Shown here piece by piece: positions 26,090 to 35,040 of a DNA stretch of 64,000 nucleotides. Below the pieces are notes generated by a model that had not been told where the DNA came from, did no database searches, and saw nothing but the letters and a program-made list of their open reading frames with translations. Numbering within the stretch: position 1 is the first letter of the stretch; each line of letters begins with the position of its first letter. The stretch lies in contig DHZH01000002.1 in assembly GCA_002414385.1 (NCBI GenBank), positions 279,591 to 343,590 on the forward strand, given 5' to 3'. The DNA comes from Gammaproteobacteria bacterium UBA5109 (lineage in GTDB: Bacteria; Pseudomonadota; Gammaproteobacteria; Pseudomonadales; Pseudohongiellaceae). Made by a program: the position numbers and the translations under genes.

Positions 26090-26362
26090 TCAGGCGCGAA
26101 TCAGCGTGACAATACCAATCAGAATAAAACCGACACCGGCGATATAATGCAGGTATTTCTCATCGATGTAATTGGCCAGCAGGCTGCCGGCCAGAACACC
26201 AATTGCCGAGGCAACAATCAGGGCGGCTGAAGCGGCAAAAAATATCAGGTACTTGTTTACTTCGCGGTCGCTGGCAAACAGCATGGTGGCAAGCTGGGTT
26301 TTATCACCCAGTTCGGCAATAAAAACCGTTGCAAACACTGTCAGAAAAACGGTCCAGTTCAT
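26090..26362 (-). CDS. GDT1/UPF0016 family small membrane transporter (half size)
   Basis: A 90-residue membrane protein with three predicted helices and the family motif ELGDKTQLAT near residue 17. GDT1/TMEM165 members transport Mn2+ or Ca2+. The usual protein carries two such repeats, while this one has a single repeat and would need to pair with itself or a partner. Its ATG overlaps the ilvD stop (ATGA), so it is translated after ilvD. Substrate unknown here, manganese being the best guess. Confidence 0.8.
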   Translation of the reverse strand: MNWTVFLTVFATVFIAELGDKTQLATMLFASDREVNKYLIFFAASAALIVASAIGVLAGSLLANYIDEKYLHYIAGVGFILIGIVTLIRA

Positions 26363-28218
26363 TCCTGCTGGTGTAACTGATCGACATTGCGCACGGCCCC
26401 TTTGTCGGCACTGGTGGTCAATGCAGCATAGGCTCGCAATGCCGAACTGACCTTGCGTACACGGGCCTCTGCAGGCTTCCAGGCATCCTTACCTTTGCTC
26501 AGCATGGCTTCCCGGCGTTTGCTGAACTCCTCTTCACTGATCGCCAGGTTGATGCCGCGATTGGGGATATCTATTTCGACGGTATCACCTTCTTCAACCA
26601 GCGCAATATCGCCACCTTCAGCCGCCTCGGGAGAAGCATGACCGATGGACAGGCCAGAGGTTCCGCCGGAGAAACGGCCGTCGGTCAGCAGGGCACAATG
26701 TTTGCCGAGACCTTTGGATTTCAGGTAAGAAGTCGGGTAGAGCATTTCCTGCATGCCGGGCCCGCCTTTCGGCCCTTCATAACGGATTACCACGACATCA
26801 CCGGGAACAATTTTATCGTCGAGAATGGCTTTAACAGCAGAATCCTGGCTTTCAAAAATGCGTGCCGGACCGGAGAAAGTCAGAATGCTTTCATCAACAC
26901 CAGCGGTCTTGACGATACAGCCGTTACGGGCAATGTTGCCGTACAACACGGCGAGGCCGCCTTCCCTGCTGTAGGCAAACTCGATGTCACGGATACAGCC
27001 TTTTTCGCGGTCATCATCCAGGCTGTCCCAGCGTGTTGATTGTGAAAAAGCTGTCTGTGTTGGAATGCCTCCAGGGCCAGCACGGAAAAATTCCTGCACT
27101 TCGTCTGAGGGTGAATTGGCAATGTCCCAGGTATCCAGTGCGTCCTTGACAGAAGCGCTGTGTACCGTGGGGATATCATTATTAAGCAGGCCGGCCCGGT
27201 TCAGTGAGCCGAGAATGGACATGATACCACCGGCACGATGCACATCTTCCATATGATACAGGTTGGTGGAAGGCGCGACCTTGCAAAGCTGCGGCACTTT
27301 ACGCGACAGGCGGTCAATATCATCCAGCGTAAAATCCAGTTCCGCTTCCTGGGCAGCGGCCAGCAGGTGCAAAATTGTATTGGTCGAACCACCCATGGCG
27401 ATATCCAGGCTCATGGCATTTTCAAAAGCCTTGTAGTTGGCAATTTCACGAGGCAGGACCGAGTTGTCATCCTGCTCATAATAACGTTTGGCCAGTTCTA
27501 CGATTAACTGCCCGGCACGCAGGAAGAGCTTTTCCCGGTCGGCATGCGTTGCCAGGGTTGAACCGTTTCCGGGTAATGCCAGTCCCAGCGCCTCGGTCAG
27601 GCAATTCATGGAATTGGCGGTGAACATGCCCGAACAGGATCCGCAGGTCGGGCAGGCAGAACGCTCATATTCCAGTGCATCTTCATCGCTGATGTTGTCA
27701 TCAGCGGCTGCAACCATGGCATCAATCAGGTCAAGCTTGACCACTTCTCCGGCAAGTTTGGTTTTACCGGCTTCCATCGGGCCGCCGGAAACAAACACTA
27801 CCGGAACATTCAGGCGCAGGGCGGCCATCAACATGCCCGGAGTAATCTTGTCACAGTTGGAGATACAGACCAGGGCATCGGCACAATGGGCATTGACCAT
27901 GTATTCAATGGAGTCGGCAATAATTTCCCGGGATGGCAGACTGTAAAGCATGCCATCGTGACCCATGGCAATACCGTCATCCACGGCTATGGTATTGAAC
28001 TCCTTGGCAACGCCACCGGATTTTTCAATTTCACGGGCAACCAGCTGGCCGAGATCTTTCAGGTGGACATGTCCCGGAACAAACTGGGTAAAGGAATTGG
28101 CAATCGCAATAATCGGTTTGTCAAAATCATCATTTTTCATACCGGTAGCACGCCATAAAGCGCGGGCCCCCGCCATATTGCGACCTTTGGTTGAGGTATG
28201 TGATCTGTACTTAGGCAT
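26359..28218 (-). CDS. ilvD: Dihydroxy-acid dehydratase
   Basis: A 619-residue Fe-S enzyme for the third common step of valine, isoleucine and pantothenate-precursor synthesis. The cluster cysteines are in CISNCDKITPG and CPTCGSCSGMFTANSM. C-terminal motifs are GRFSGGTSGLSIGHASPEAAEGG. It matches the E. coli enzyme in length and residues, so the [4Fe-4S] type is likely. It is followed by the overlapping UPF0016 gene and preceded by a 104-base gap after argA. Confidence 0.96.
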   Translation of the reverse strand: MPKYRSHTSTKGRNMAGARALWRATGMKNDDFDKPIIAIANSFTQFVPGHVHLKDLGQLVAREIEKSGGVAKEFNTIAVDDGIAMGHDGMLYSLPSREIIADSIEYMVNAHCADALVCISNCDKITPGMLMAALRLNVPVVFVSGGPMEAGKTKLAGEVVKLDLIDAMVAAADDNISDEDALEYERSACPTCGSCSGMFTANSMNCLTEALGLALPGNGSTLATHADREKLFLRAGQLIVELAKRYYEQDDNSVLPREIANYKAFENAMSLDIAMGGSTNTILHLLAAAQEAELDFTLDDIDRLSRKVPQLCKVAPSTNLYHMEDVHRAGGIMSILGSLNRAGLLNNDIPTVHSASVKDALDTWDIANSPSDEVQEFFRAGPGGIPTQTAFSQSTRWDSLDDDREKGCIRDIEFAYSREGGLAVLYGNIARNGCIVKTAGVDESILTFSGPARIFESQDSAVKAILDDKIVPGDVVVIRYEGPKGGPGMQEMLYPTSYLKSKGLGKHCALLTDGRFSGGTSGLSIGHASPEAAEGGDIALVEEGDTVEIDIPNRGINLAISEEEFSKRREAMLSKGKDAWKPAEARVRKVSSALRAYAALTTSADKGAVRNVDQLHQQE

Positions 28219-28291
28219 AATTTTTCCTGAGTCTGAAAACTAATGTGCTCATAAGGTTTTCAGGTGAATTTTTAACTTAATCTATGAACTC

Positions 28292-28326
28292 TTAAGTGCA
28301 TTGTAACGTGTGAAAAGTGCACTTAA
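28292..28326. repeat. Inverted repeat covering the argA stop codon
   Basis: TTAAGTGCA at 28292-28300 pairs perfectly with TGCACTTAA at 28318-28326 around 17 bases. On the minus strand the stem begins at the argA stop codon, so it may act as a 3' stabiliser or weak terminator. No T run follows. Confidence 0.45.
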
Positions 28327-29666
28327 AGTGTTTTTTCCAATACTTTGGAGTTGCGCTGATAGTTATACAGGCTTTTCTTCTCCAGTGGCAGAGAATCCAC
28401 AGAGCCTTCAGCAAAGCCTTTTTCCACAAACCAGTGCGGAGACTTTGTGGTCAGGACGAATAATTTCTTTACACCCTGCTCCAGCGCTTTTTGTTCAATA
28501 TGTTCAAAAACAGCCTGCCCATATTTATTATTTCTGTATTCATCACGCGTAGCAACGCAAGCCAGTTCGGCTGTATGGTTGTCATGAATAAAAAGTGCTG
28601 CACAGGCGATGATCATTCCTTCCCGTTGTATGACAAAAAAGTGACTGATTTCGGCTTCGAGTTTTTCCCTAGAGCGGTGCACAAGAATGCCCTGCTGCTC
28701 CAGGGGCTGAATCAGGTCCATGATGCCGCCAATATCCTTAATGGTGGCAGGTCTGATTTGTTCAACCAGCTCTTTGGTAATCAGGGTACCGATACCATCA
28801 CGGGTAAACAGTTCTGTCAGCAGTGCACCGTCTTCCACATAGGAAATAACCTGAGAACGTTTAACTCCGGCACGGCAGGCACGTACGCTTAATTCCAGGT
28901 TTTTCAGTGCCTCACCAGCACCGCCTTTGGCTATTTTTTCACTGATCAGCTTTTGCGCCTGGTCAGCACTGAGTTTGCTGATCGCTACGCCTTCTTTATC
29001 GAGAATACCGGCATCATGACTGTAAATAAGCAGTTTGTCTGCCTGCAGGGCAATAGCCGTTTCCGCGGCAACTTCTTCAGCCGTAAGATTAAATACCTCA
29101 CCGGTAGCAGAAAAACCCAGATTGGAAAGCAGCACGATATTGTTGTTATCGAGCTGTTTCTGTATGGCCTCACTGTCAACTTTGCGGATTTCACCGGTAT
29201 GGGCGTAATCAATGCCATTGAGAATGCCGTAAGGCTTGGCGACAACAAAATTACCGCCACAGATATTAATGTCAGCACCATGCATGGGCGAATTGATAAG
29301 CCCCATGGAAAACAGTGCTTCAATATCAATGCGCATCTTGCCGACAACCTGTTTGATATGGTTCAGGCTGTCAACATCTGTTACCCGCAGGCGATGGTGT
29401 GTTTTTCCATGTGGTTCTTCCTGCAGATCAGCCTTGAGACCGGCATTTTTCAAGGCCTCATCGATCTGGGGCCTTGCACCGTGCACCAGGGCCAGTTTGA
29501 CACCCAGGCTGTTTAACAGCGTAATGTCATGCGCAATATTGTGAAAATTTTCATGTGCGATGGCTTCTCCGGGCAACAGTATGACGAAGACTTTCCCCCT
29601 GTAGGCATTGATATAGGGCGAGGAATGTCTGAACCATGACACATACTGTTTGGTATCTTTCGTCAA
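28323..29666 (-). CDS. argA: Amino-acid N-acetyltransferase (N-acetylglutamate synthase)
   Basis: A 447-residue enzyme for the first step of arginine synthesis. An N-terminal amino-acid kinase-like domain (about 1-290), where arginine feedback is expected, starts YVSWFRHSSPYINAYRGKVFVI and has LVHGARPQID. The C-terminal GNAT domain carries the acetyl-CoA loop region YRNNKYGQAVFEHIEQKA. Length is that of classical ArgA. It lies downstream of argE on the same strand, separated by a palindromic element. Confidence 0.95.
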   Translation of the reverse strand: MTKDTKQYVSWFRHSSPYINAYRGKVFVILLPGEAIAHENFHNIAHDITLLNSLGVKLALVHGARPQIDEALKNAGLKADLQEEPHGKTHHRLRVTDVDSLNHIKQVVGKMRIDIEALFSMGLINSPMHGADINICGGNFVVAKPYGILNGIDYAHTGEIRKVDSEAIQKQLDNNNIVLLSNLGFSATGEVFNLTAEEVAAETAIALQADKLLIYSHDAGILDKEGVAISKLSADQAQKLISEKIAKGGAGEALKNLELSVRACRAGVKRSQVISYVEDGALLTELFTRDGIGTLITKELVEQIRPATIKDIGGIMDLIQPLEQQGILVHRSREKLEAEISHFFVIQREGMIIACAALFIHDNHTAELACVATRDEYRNNKYGQAVFEHIEQKALEQGVKKLFVLTTKSPHWFVEKGFAEGSVDSLPLEKKSLYNYQRNSKVLEKTL

Positions 29667-29814
29667 CTCTCGGCTCTCGTTGTATAAAAATCCGGAAAAG
29701 GGCGGCTATTCTACAGGAAAACCGGGAAAATTCTCCAATATTTCGGATACTTGAAGTGTGGTGAGCAGTTGAGAAAAGAGAAGGCTGCTTTGAGGTACTA
29801 CGTGATCTGAGCTG

Positions 29815-29922
29815 GCCCGCAAAGGGAAATTTTTTCGAGGAGCCGGTAGCAAGCAGGGTTTTGTGGCTGCCGATGAGTGCGGCCCGCGAGCAGGCTCAAG
29901 AAAAATTATTCCCGCAGCGGGC
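29815..29922. repeat. Palindromic MITE/REPIN-like element of about 108 bp
   Basis: The two ends are inverted copies. The left arm begins GCCCGCAAAGGGAAATTTTT at 29815. The right arm, read on the minus strand from 29922, begins GCCCGCTGCGGGAATAATTT. After small gaps both continue into TTTTC, GAG and GAGCC. The element lies in the 294-base gap between argE and argA (29667-29960), which holds no gene. It resembles a short non-autonomous element or a pair of inverted REP units. No target duplication was identified. Confidence 0.5.
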
Positions 29923-29960
29923 GTTCACAATGTGAGGAAGTAAGGATGTTTGTAGAGGAG

Positions 29961-31127
29961 TTAGAAACAGTATTTCCTGATCAGCGCCTGAATCAGTTCG
30001 ATCGCAGGTTTGACCTGGCTGGCTTCCATGTATTCATCCGGCTGATGGGCCATATCGATTGAGCCGGGCCCAAGCACGATAGTGTCCATGCCCAGCTCCT
30101 GCAAAAAGGGTGCTTCAGTACCAAAAGCCGCTGTCACGGCCTTGTATCCGCTTAATTTTTCCGCGACTTTTACAAGTTCGCTGTGCGGGTTTTCAAAAGC
30201 TTCCACACCGGGAAACAGGGATTCGAGTTTAATCTCGGTATGATATTTTTCTGCAAGCGGTGAGATCATCGCCTGTATCGCGTCTCGTATGCTGTCATTG
30301 GCCATGCCTGGCAGCAGGCGCAGATCAAACTCCAGTTTACAATGGCCGCAGATTCGGTTGGGATTGTCGCCGCCATGGATTGCGCCTAGATTCATGGTCG
30401 GGACATCCACGGCAAAATGCGGGTTCTGATGCTCTGCCTGCAGATGGCGGCGAAATTTGAGCAACTCTGCAATAACCTCATGCATGGCTTCCAGTGCATT
30501 ATTGCCCAGTGCCGGATTGGAAGAATGTCCGCTTTTACCCTGAATGCGAATGGTTTCCATCATGACACTCTTGTGCATATTAATGGGCTGCAGGCTGGTC
30601 GGCTCCCCGATCACAGCATAACGGGCTTTCGGCCTGCCCATTCTTGCCAGTGCACGGGCTCCGTCCATTGAACTTTCTTCATCAGCGGTGGCCAGAATTA
30701 TCAGGGGCTGCCTGAAATCACTGCTTTGTTTCAGTAGCGGTTCCAGTGCAGCATAAACCACGGCAAAAAAACCTTTCATATCGGTCGAGCCAAGGCCATA
30801 AAAGCGGTTTTCTTTCTCGGTCAGTTTGAGCGGGTTGTTTTGCCATAGCTGCGCATCGAAAGGGACGGTATCTGTATGGCCGGAAAGTACCAGACCGCCC
30901 GGACCTTTGCCGTAAGTGGCAATAAGATTGGCTTTGTCGGGGTTTTCCTCAAGCCTGATGATTTCGCATGTAAAGCCCAGCTGTTCAAATACTTCTGCCA
31001 GTAGATTAATGACCGGCAAGTTGGACTGGTCCAGAGATATATTTCCGGAACTGACACTGGGTAACTGCAAGAGATGATCAAACAGACTGATAAAGCCGGA
31101 ATTGCCCTGAAAATGGGGAGTGCTCAT
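29961..31127 (-). CDS. argE: Acetylornithine deacetylase
   Basis: A 388-residue M20-family metallohydrolase that releases ornithine from N-acetylornithine. Zinc-site residues are seen in SGHTDTVPF, STDMKGF and TADEESSMDG, and the catalytic glutamate pair is in DEES. The lid domain begins near HKSVMMETIRIQGKSGHSS. Its ATG overlaps the stop of the thioesterase gene (ATGA), so it is coupled to that operon, an unusual partner for an arginine gene. ArgA follows downstream. Confidence 0.93.
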   Translation of the reverse strand: MSTPHFQGNSGFISLFDHLLQLPSVSSGNISLDQSNLPVINLLAEVFEQLGFTCEIIRLEENPDKANLIATYGKGPGGLVLSGHTDTVPFDAQLWQNNPLKLTEKENRFYGLGSTDMKGFFAVVYAALEPLLKQSSDFRQPLIILATADEESSMDGARALARMGRPKARYAVIGEPTSLQPINMHKSVMMETIRIQGKSGHSSNPALGNNALEAMHEVIAELLKFRRHLQAEHQNPHFAVDVPTMNLGAIHGGDNPNRICGHCKLEFDLRLLPGMANDSIRDAIQAMISPLAEKYHTEIKLESLFPGVEAFENPHSELVKVAEKLSGYKAVTAAFGTEAPFLQELGMDTIVLGPGSIDMAHQPDEYMEASQVKPAIELIQALIRKYCF

Positions 31128-31570
31128 GAGGCGGGCTTATCGATAACCGCACCGGTAAATCTGGAGATGCAGGTCAGTTTATTGTTTTCGTCAGTAATCT
31201 TCACTTCCCATACCATTGTAGTCCGACCGATATGAATTGGCCGCGTGATGGCTGTTACCGTGCCCAGGCCAGGGCGCAGGTGATTGGCATTAATCTCGAG
31301 ACCGACAACCGTTTTGTTTTCATCACAGCAATGATTACAGGCAACATTGGCAAGTGTTTCAGCCAGCACGACATTGGCGCCGCCATGAATATGTCCCATG
31401 TATTGTCTGGTTTTGTTATTCAGCGGCATGCTGGCCTTGATGTAATCATCGCCAGCTTCCAGAAACTCAATACCAAGAATTCTGGCCATGGTATCTTCAA
31501 GCATTTCGTTGATTTGTGCCGGAGATGGTTCCAGTTTCCAGATGCTCAAACTCTCTACCTCAGCAATCAA
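31124..31570 (-). CDS. Hotdog-fold thioesterase (PaaI/YdiI-like)
   Basis: A 148-residue protein of the single-hotdog acyl-CoA thioesterase family. The signature MGHIHGGANVVLAETLAN contains the usual histidine and acidic residue of the active site. The C-terminal strand set (TAITRPIHIGRTTMVWEVKI) is typical. The TTG start overlaps the stop of the ATPase gene (TTGA), so the start is fixed by context rather than by a strong ribosome site. The acyl-CoA substrate is not known. Confidence 0.8.
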   Translation of the reverse strand: MIAEVESLSIWKLEPSPAQINEMLEDTMARILGIEFLEAGDDYIKASMPLNNKTRQYMGHIHGGANVVLAETLANVACNHCCDENKTVVGLEINANHLRPGLGTVTAITRPIHIGRTTMVWEVKITDENNKLTCISRFTGAVIDKPAS

Positions 31571-32346
31571 TTAATACGGCGTGTGGGCTGTACTACCGCC
31601 GGTTCATTAAAATCACTATAACATTCGATTTTATAGAACTCCCGGAGATTTTCATCACTGAGGACGGCAGATGGACTGCCTTCACTGGCCACACGTCCGC
31701 CATCGAGCAGGATAAGTCGGTCACAATAACGCGCGGCAAGACTGAGATCATGCAGGACGATAAGCGCGGCATTGGATTTATTGCGTGAGCGACTGTTAAT
31801 CAGTTCCATAATCATTAACTGATGATTGGGGTCCAGTGCGGCAACCGGTTCATCGGCAAGAATAATCTGTGGCTGGGTAGCAAAAACCCGGGTCAGGGCG
31901 ACCAGCATTTTTTCACCCTGGGATAAGGTGGCGACATTTCGACCCAGCAAATGCGCAATACCCGTTTCTGCAATGGCCTGTGCTATTGCCGTGTTGTCAG
32001 TTTCCTCCAGCCTGGAATAAGCAGACTGATGGGGGCTGCGTCCAAGTTCAATGACCCGTTCAGTTAATAGTGGCCAGTTAATACGGGCTTCCTGTTCCAG
32101 ATAAGCAAGCTGGCGGGCAAAGGCACGTCGTTCAAGCGTATTGTAATAAGCCCCATGCAGTTGCAAAGCACCGCTATCAGGCTCTGTAATGCCAGCCAGA
32201 ATATTCAGCAATGAAGATTTGCCGGCGCCGTTAGGGCCGATAATGCCGACAATTTCACCGGCATTCAGTTGCAGGGAAATGTCCTGCAGAATCTGGGCAT
32301 TCCCTATACGCCAGTTAATATTCGTGGCTTGGAGTATTGCGCTCAT
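31567..32346 (-). CDS. ABC transporter ATP-binding protein, cobalamin/haem/siderophore type (BtuD/HmuV-like)
   Basis: A 259-residue ATPase. Walker A is GPNGAGKSS (near residue 37), and Walker B is IILADEPVAALDP. The signature is LSQGEKMLVALTRVF, a variant of LSGGQ. The switch histidine is in VLHDLSLAARYCD. It overlaps the permease gene (ATGA) and the thioesterase gene (TTGA). It would energise the FecCD-type permease beside it. Substrate is not resolved. Confidence 0.88.
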   Translation of the reverse strand: MSAILQATNINWRIGNAQILQDISLQLNAGEIVGIIGPNGAGKSSLLNILAGITEPDSGALQLHGAYYNTLERRAFARQLAYLEQEARINWPLLTERVIELGRSPHQSAYSRLEETDNTAIAQAIAETGIAHLLGRNVATLSQGEKMLVALTRVFATQPQIILADEPVAALDPNHQLMIMELINSRSRNKSNAALIVLHDLSLAARYCDRLILLDGGRVASEGSPSAVLSDENLREFYKIECYSDFNEPAVVQPTRRIN

Positions 32347-33344
32347 CGTAGTACATGCCGGTTTTTGAAAATCAGGTACAGGAAAAACGGGCCACCAAGT
32401 GCAGCAGTGACAACGCCTACCTGTAATTCCTGCGCCCCGGGAAGTAACTGTACCAGGGTGTCTGCGAGCAATAGCAAAGATGCACCGCCCAGGCCGCTAT
32501 AAAAAAGTAGTCGCCCCGGTTCATGCCCTACCAGTGGTCGCAGCAGGTGCGGAATCATGAGGCCGATAAAACTGATGTTACCACTGACTGCAACAGCAGC
32601 GCCGGTGCTAAAGGCCACCCCGGTGACCAGTAGGTATTTTTGTTGTCTGATATTGAAACCCAGTGATTTGGCCGTCGCCTCGCCCAGGCTCATGGCGTCA
32701 AGGAAACGCTTACAGGACAGGATCAAGACCCAGCCGACCAGCATGAATGGCAGAGCAAACAGCAGTTCATTGTTACTGCGATTACTCAGTGATCCGAGCA
32801 TCCAGAAATAAATCTCCTGCAAGGCGAAAGGGTTGGGAGCAAAATTCAATGCCAGTGAGGTCATGGCCATGGTCATGGCATTAATGGCAATGCCAATCAG
32901 GATAATGGTCAAGGCACTCTGGTATCTTCCGGCCAGAATAAAAATAAGCGCTGCTGCAAGCAGGGCGCCGCTCATGGCTGCCAGAGGAATAATAAACCAG
33001 CCAAAGGCGGACAGGCCGTAATAGAGAACGATTACTGCAGCCAGGACTCCGGTTTGTGAGACCCCCAGTAAATCCGGGCTGGCCAGTGGATTGATCAGGA
33101 GCCCCTGCAGGGCCGCACCGGAAAGTGCCAGTGAAAAACCGATACAGATTGCCAGTATGGCTCGAGGTAGCCTGATTTCAATAAAAATAAGAGAATCAGT
33201 ACTTTGCTCACCACGGATTAAATCCTGTATACCCTGAAGGATGGATGCATCTGTTGGCCCGCTGTTCAGGTTCAGATAAAAAAACAGCGGAATGCTTAAA
33301 AGCAGCAGGACTAAACTGAAGCCTGAACGGTCTGTGAGTTTCAC
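32343..33344 (-). CDS. ABC transporter permease, FecCD/BtuC family
   Basis: A 333-residue inner-membrane permease with about ten helices. Family segments include RLPRAILAICIGFSLALSGAALQGLLINPLA-type text near residues 55-90, LLGVSQTG and the cytoplasmic GEATAKSLGF that docks with the ATPase. ISFIGLMIPHLLRPLVGHEP is well conserved. GTG start overlapping the binding-protein stop (GTGA). Together with its neighbours it forms a full importer for vitamin B12, haem or an iron-siderophore. Confidence 0.92.
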   Translation of the reverse strand: MKLTDRSGFSLVLLLLSIPLFFYLNLNSGPTDASILQGIQDLIRGEQSTDSLIFIEIRLPRAILAICIGFSLALSGAALQGLLINPLASPDLLGVSQTGVLAAVIVLYYGLSAFGWFIIPLAAMSGALLAAALIFILAGRYQSALTIILIGIAINAMTMAMTSLALNFAPNPFALQEIYFWMLGSLSNRSNNELLFALPFMLVGWVLILSCKRFLDAMSLGEATAKSLGFNIRQQKYLLVTGVAFSTGAAVAVSGNISFIGLMIPHLLRPLVGHEPGRLLFYSGLGGASLLLLADTLVQLLPGAQELQVGVVTAALGGPFFLYLIFKNRHVLR

Positions 33345-34177
33345 TGTTCTTTTCCAATTGCGTCAATCAACAGACGATAAGCATTCAGCAGAGAAGGCCC
33401 GGCACACTGAAAATATTTGTCCGGCAATACAATAATATTTTCTTCGCCAAAATAGGCTTGCAGTACAGGATGATTAAGCAGCGGATGGGCCAGTCTGTTT
33501 TGGTGCAGGCTGCTTGCATCAACAAGTAAAAAATCCGGTTTGGCTTCTATCAATACTTCAAGTGGCAGCTTGCCGAAACTGACTATGCCGTAATCAGCAG
33601 CAACATTATTTATACCCAGTGACTGAAGAAAGCTGTCGCGCAAAGTATGGCGGCCAAAACTGAAGCCGTTATTGCTGTAAAAAACCGCAGATAAATTATT
33701 CCGGGCATCAAGCTCCAGGCGGATAGCTTCGACCTGGTCCTGCATTTCATTGATCAGCCTTTCTGCACGCTCTTCTTCCTCTAGCTGAAGCCCGAGCTCC
33801 CGAATTTGCGCATAGGTTTCCTGCAGGCTGGTCGGGAAGCCCAGTGTACTGATTGAATAGCCTAATTGCTGTAACAGGTTCAGGGCAGAAGAGGCACTGA
33901 ACTGGCTGCTGAGCACCAGGTCCGGATTCAAGAGTACGACTTCTTCAGCACGCCCGCGGTTCAGGTGAATACCGCCTAATTCATCACTGATAGCAGAAAA
34001 GTCAGGATCGGCAGACAAATAACTCAGCGATGCAATCCTGTCCCGGTCTGCCAGGCGTAAAAGCAGCTCATCACTACACAAGCTGAGGCTGACTATACGT
34101 TCAGGGGATTCTGCCGCACTGGCATCAAGCGGGTTGCAAAATAAAATCAATATGAAAAATGGAAGCAGGCGTTTCAT
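33341..34177 (-). CDS. Periplasmic binding protein of a BtuF/FecB-type importer
   Basis: A 278-residue class III binding protein. A signal peptide occupies residues 1-21 (LLPFFILILFCNPLDASA). The body begins ERIVSLSLCSDELLLRLADRDRIASLS, has the two-lobed fold with a single long helix linker (residues 115-150), and ends with a conserved tail. It lies 51 bases after the fnr gene and overlaps the permease gene. No TonB-dependent receptor or Fur box is adjacent, and no riboswitch fits in the short gap. Cobalamin or haem are the leading candidates. Confidence 0.85.
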   Translation of the reverse strand: MKRLLPFFILILFCNPLDASAAESPERIVSLSLCSDELLLRLADRDRIASLSYLSADPDFSAISDELGGIHLNRGRAEEVVLLNPDLVLSSQFSASSALNLLQQLGYSISTLGFPTSLQETYAQIRELGLQLEEEERAERLINEMQDQVEAIRLELDARNNLSAVFYSNNGFSFGRHTLRDSFLQSLGINNVAADYGIVSFGKLPLEVLIEAKPDFLLVDASSLHQNRLAHPLLNHPVLQAYFGEENIIVLPDKYFQCAGPSLLNAYRLLIDAIGKEQ

Positions 34178-34228
34178 GAAGCCAATTCCGGGAATAATGC
34201 CTGAGTACTTTTGTGTGCTTTCTGTGCC

Positions 34229-34972
34229 TTATCGCGTTTTATGGCAGATTTCGTTCAAGCGATCGTGGTCAATGATAAGGACTTCGCGACCATCCACTTC
34301 AATGATTTTCTCTTTTTGCAGCCGACTGAATGTACGACTGACCGTTTCTATGGTTAGTCCCAGGAAGTTACCGATATCCATACGAGACATTGGCAAGCGC
34401 ATGGCATTGGGAGACAGTTTACGACGACTGTAGCGTTGTGAAAGACTAATCAGGAGGGTGGCTACCCTGCCTTCCGCATTTTTCTTGCTCAAAGTCAGCA
34501 GCATCTGGTGATTGTTTTCAATCTGACGGCTCATTAACTGGAAAAAATGTCGTTGCAGGGTTGGAATCTGCAAAGATAGTTCTTCAAGACGATGAAAAGG
34601 AATTTCACAAACGGTTGAAGTATCGAGGGCGACAACATTACAGCCATATTCATTGGTATCGATACCATCAAAGCCGAGTATCTCGCCGGGCAGATAAAAA
34701 CCGGTAATCTGCTCAATGCCATCATCGTCAATCAGGTAGGTTTTAATTGAGCCGGAGCGTACGGCATAGATTGATGTAAATTTTTCACCGGCCCGGTAGA
34801 GATGTTCTCCACCCTGGATTGGGCGGCTACGCTGGATAATGCTGTCCAGCCGATCGATATCTTTGATATCCATCGCCAGCGGCAGGCATAAACCTTTCAG
34901 ATTGCAATTGGTGCATGAGGCTTCGATGAAGCCATGATTGCAGGTCGCCGTATTTAATACTGGGTTACTCAT
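34229..34972 (-). CDS. fnr: Oxygen-responsive regulator FNR/Anr
   Basis: A 247-residue CRP-family activator of anaerobic genes. The four cluster cysteines are at C20, C23, C29 and C122, the same numbers as in E. coli FNR, with a fifth at C11. The cyclic-nucleotide-like domain spans about 45-150. The helix-turn-helix contains ETVSRTFSRLQ, whose E, S and R contact the TTGAT half-site. In Pseudomonas anr lies near hemN, and here it lies next to hemW. It would be a [4Fe-4S] oxygen switch. No FNR box is seen in the 68 bases upstream. Confidence 0.96.
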   Translation of the reverse strand: MSNPVLNTATCNHGFIEASCTNCNLKGLCLPLAMDIKDIDRLDSIIQRSRPIQGGEHLYRAGEKFTSIYAVRSGSIKTYLIDDDGIEQITGFYLPGEILGFDGIDTNEYGCNVVALDTSTVCEIPFHRLEELSLQIPTLQRHFFQLMSRQIENNHQMLLTLSKKNAEGRVATLLISLSQRYSRRKLSPNAMRLPMSRMDIGNFLGLTIETVSRTFSRLQKEKIIEVDGREVLIIDHDRLNEICHKTR

Positions 34973-35040
34973 GTATTAGCTGCGCAAATCTCCGGATTTC
35001 AGGTATTTTTCCAGCATCAGGACAATAGTACCGCCAGAAA

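Noticed and set aside
29877..30062. A 61-codon plus-strand frame across the palindromic element and the end of argE
   Set aside because: It overlaps the well-supported argE gene and starts inside a repeat element, with no recognisable product.
34973..35040. An FNR box controlling fnr itself
   Set aside because: No TTGAT-N4-ATCAA or close variant is present in the short gap upstream of the gene.
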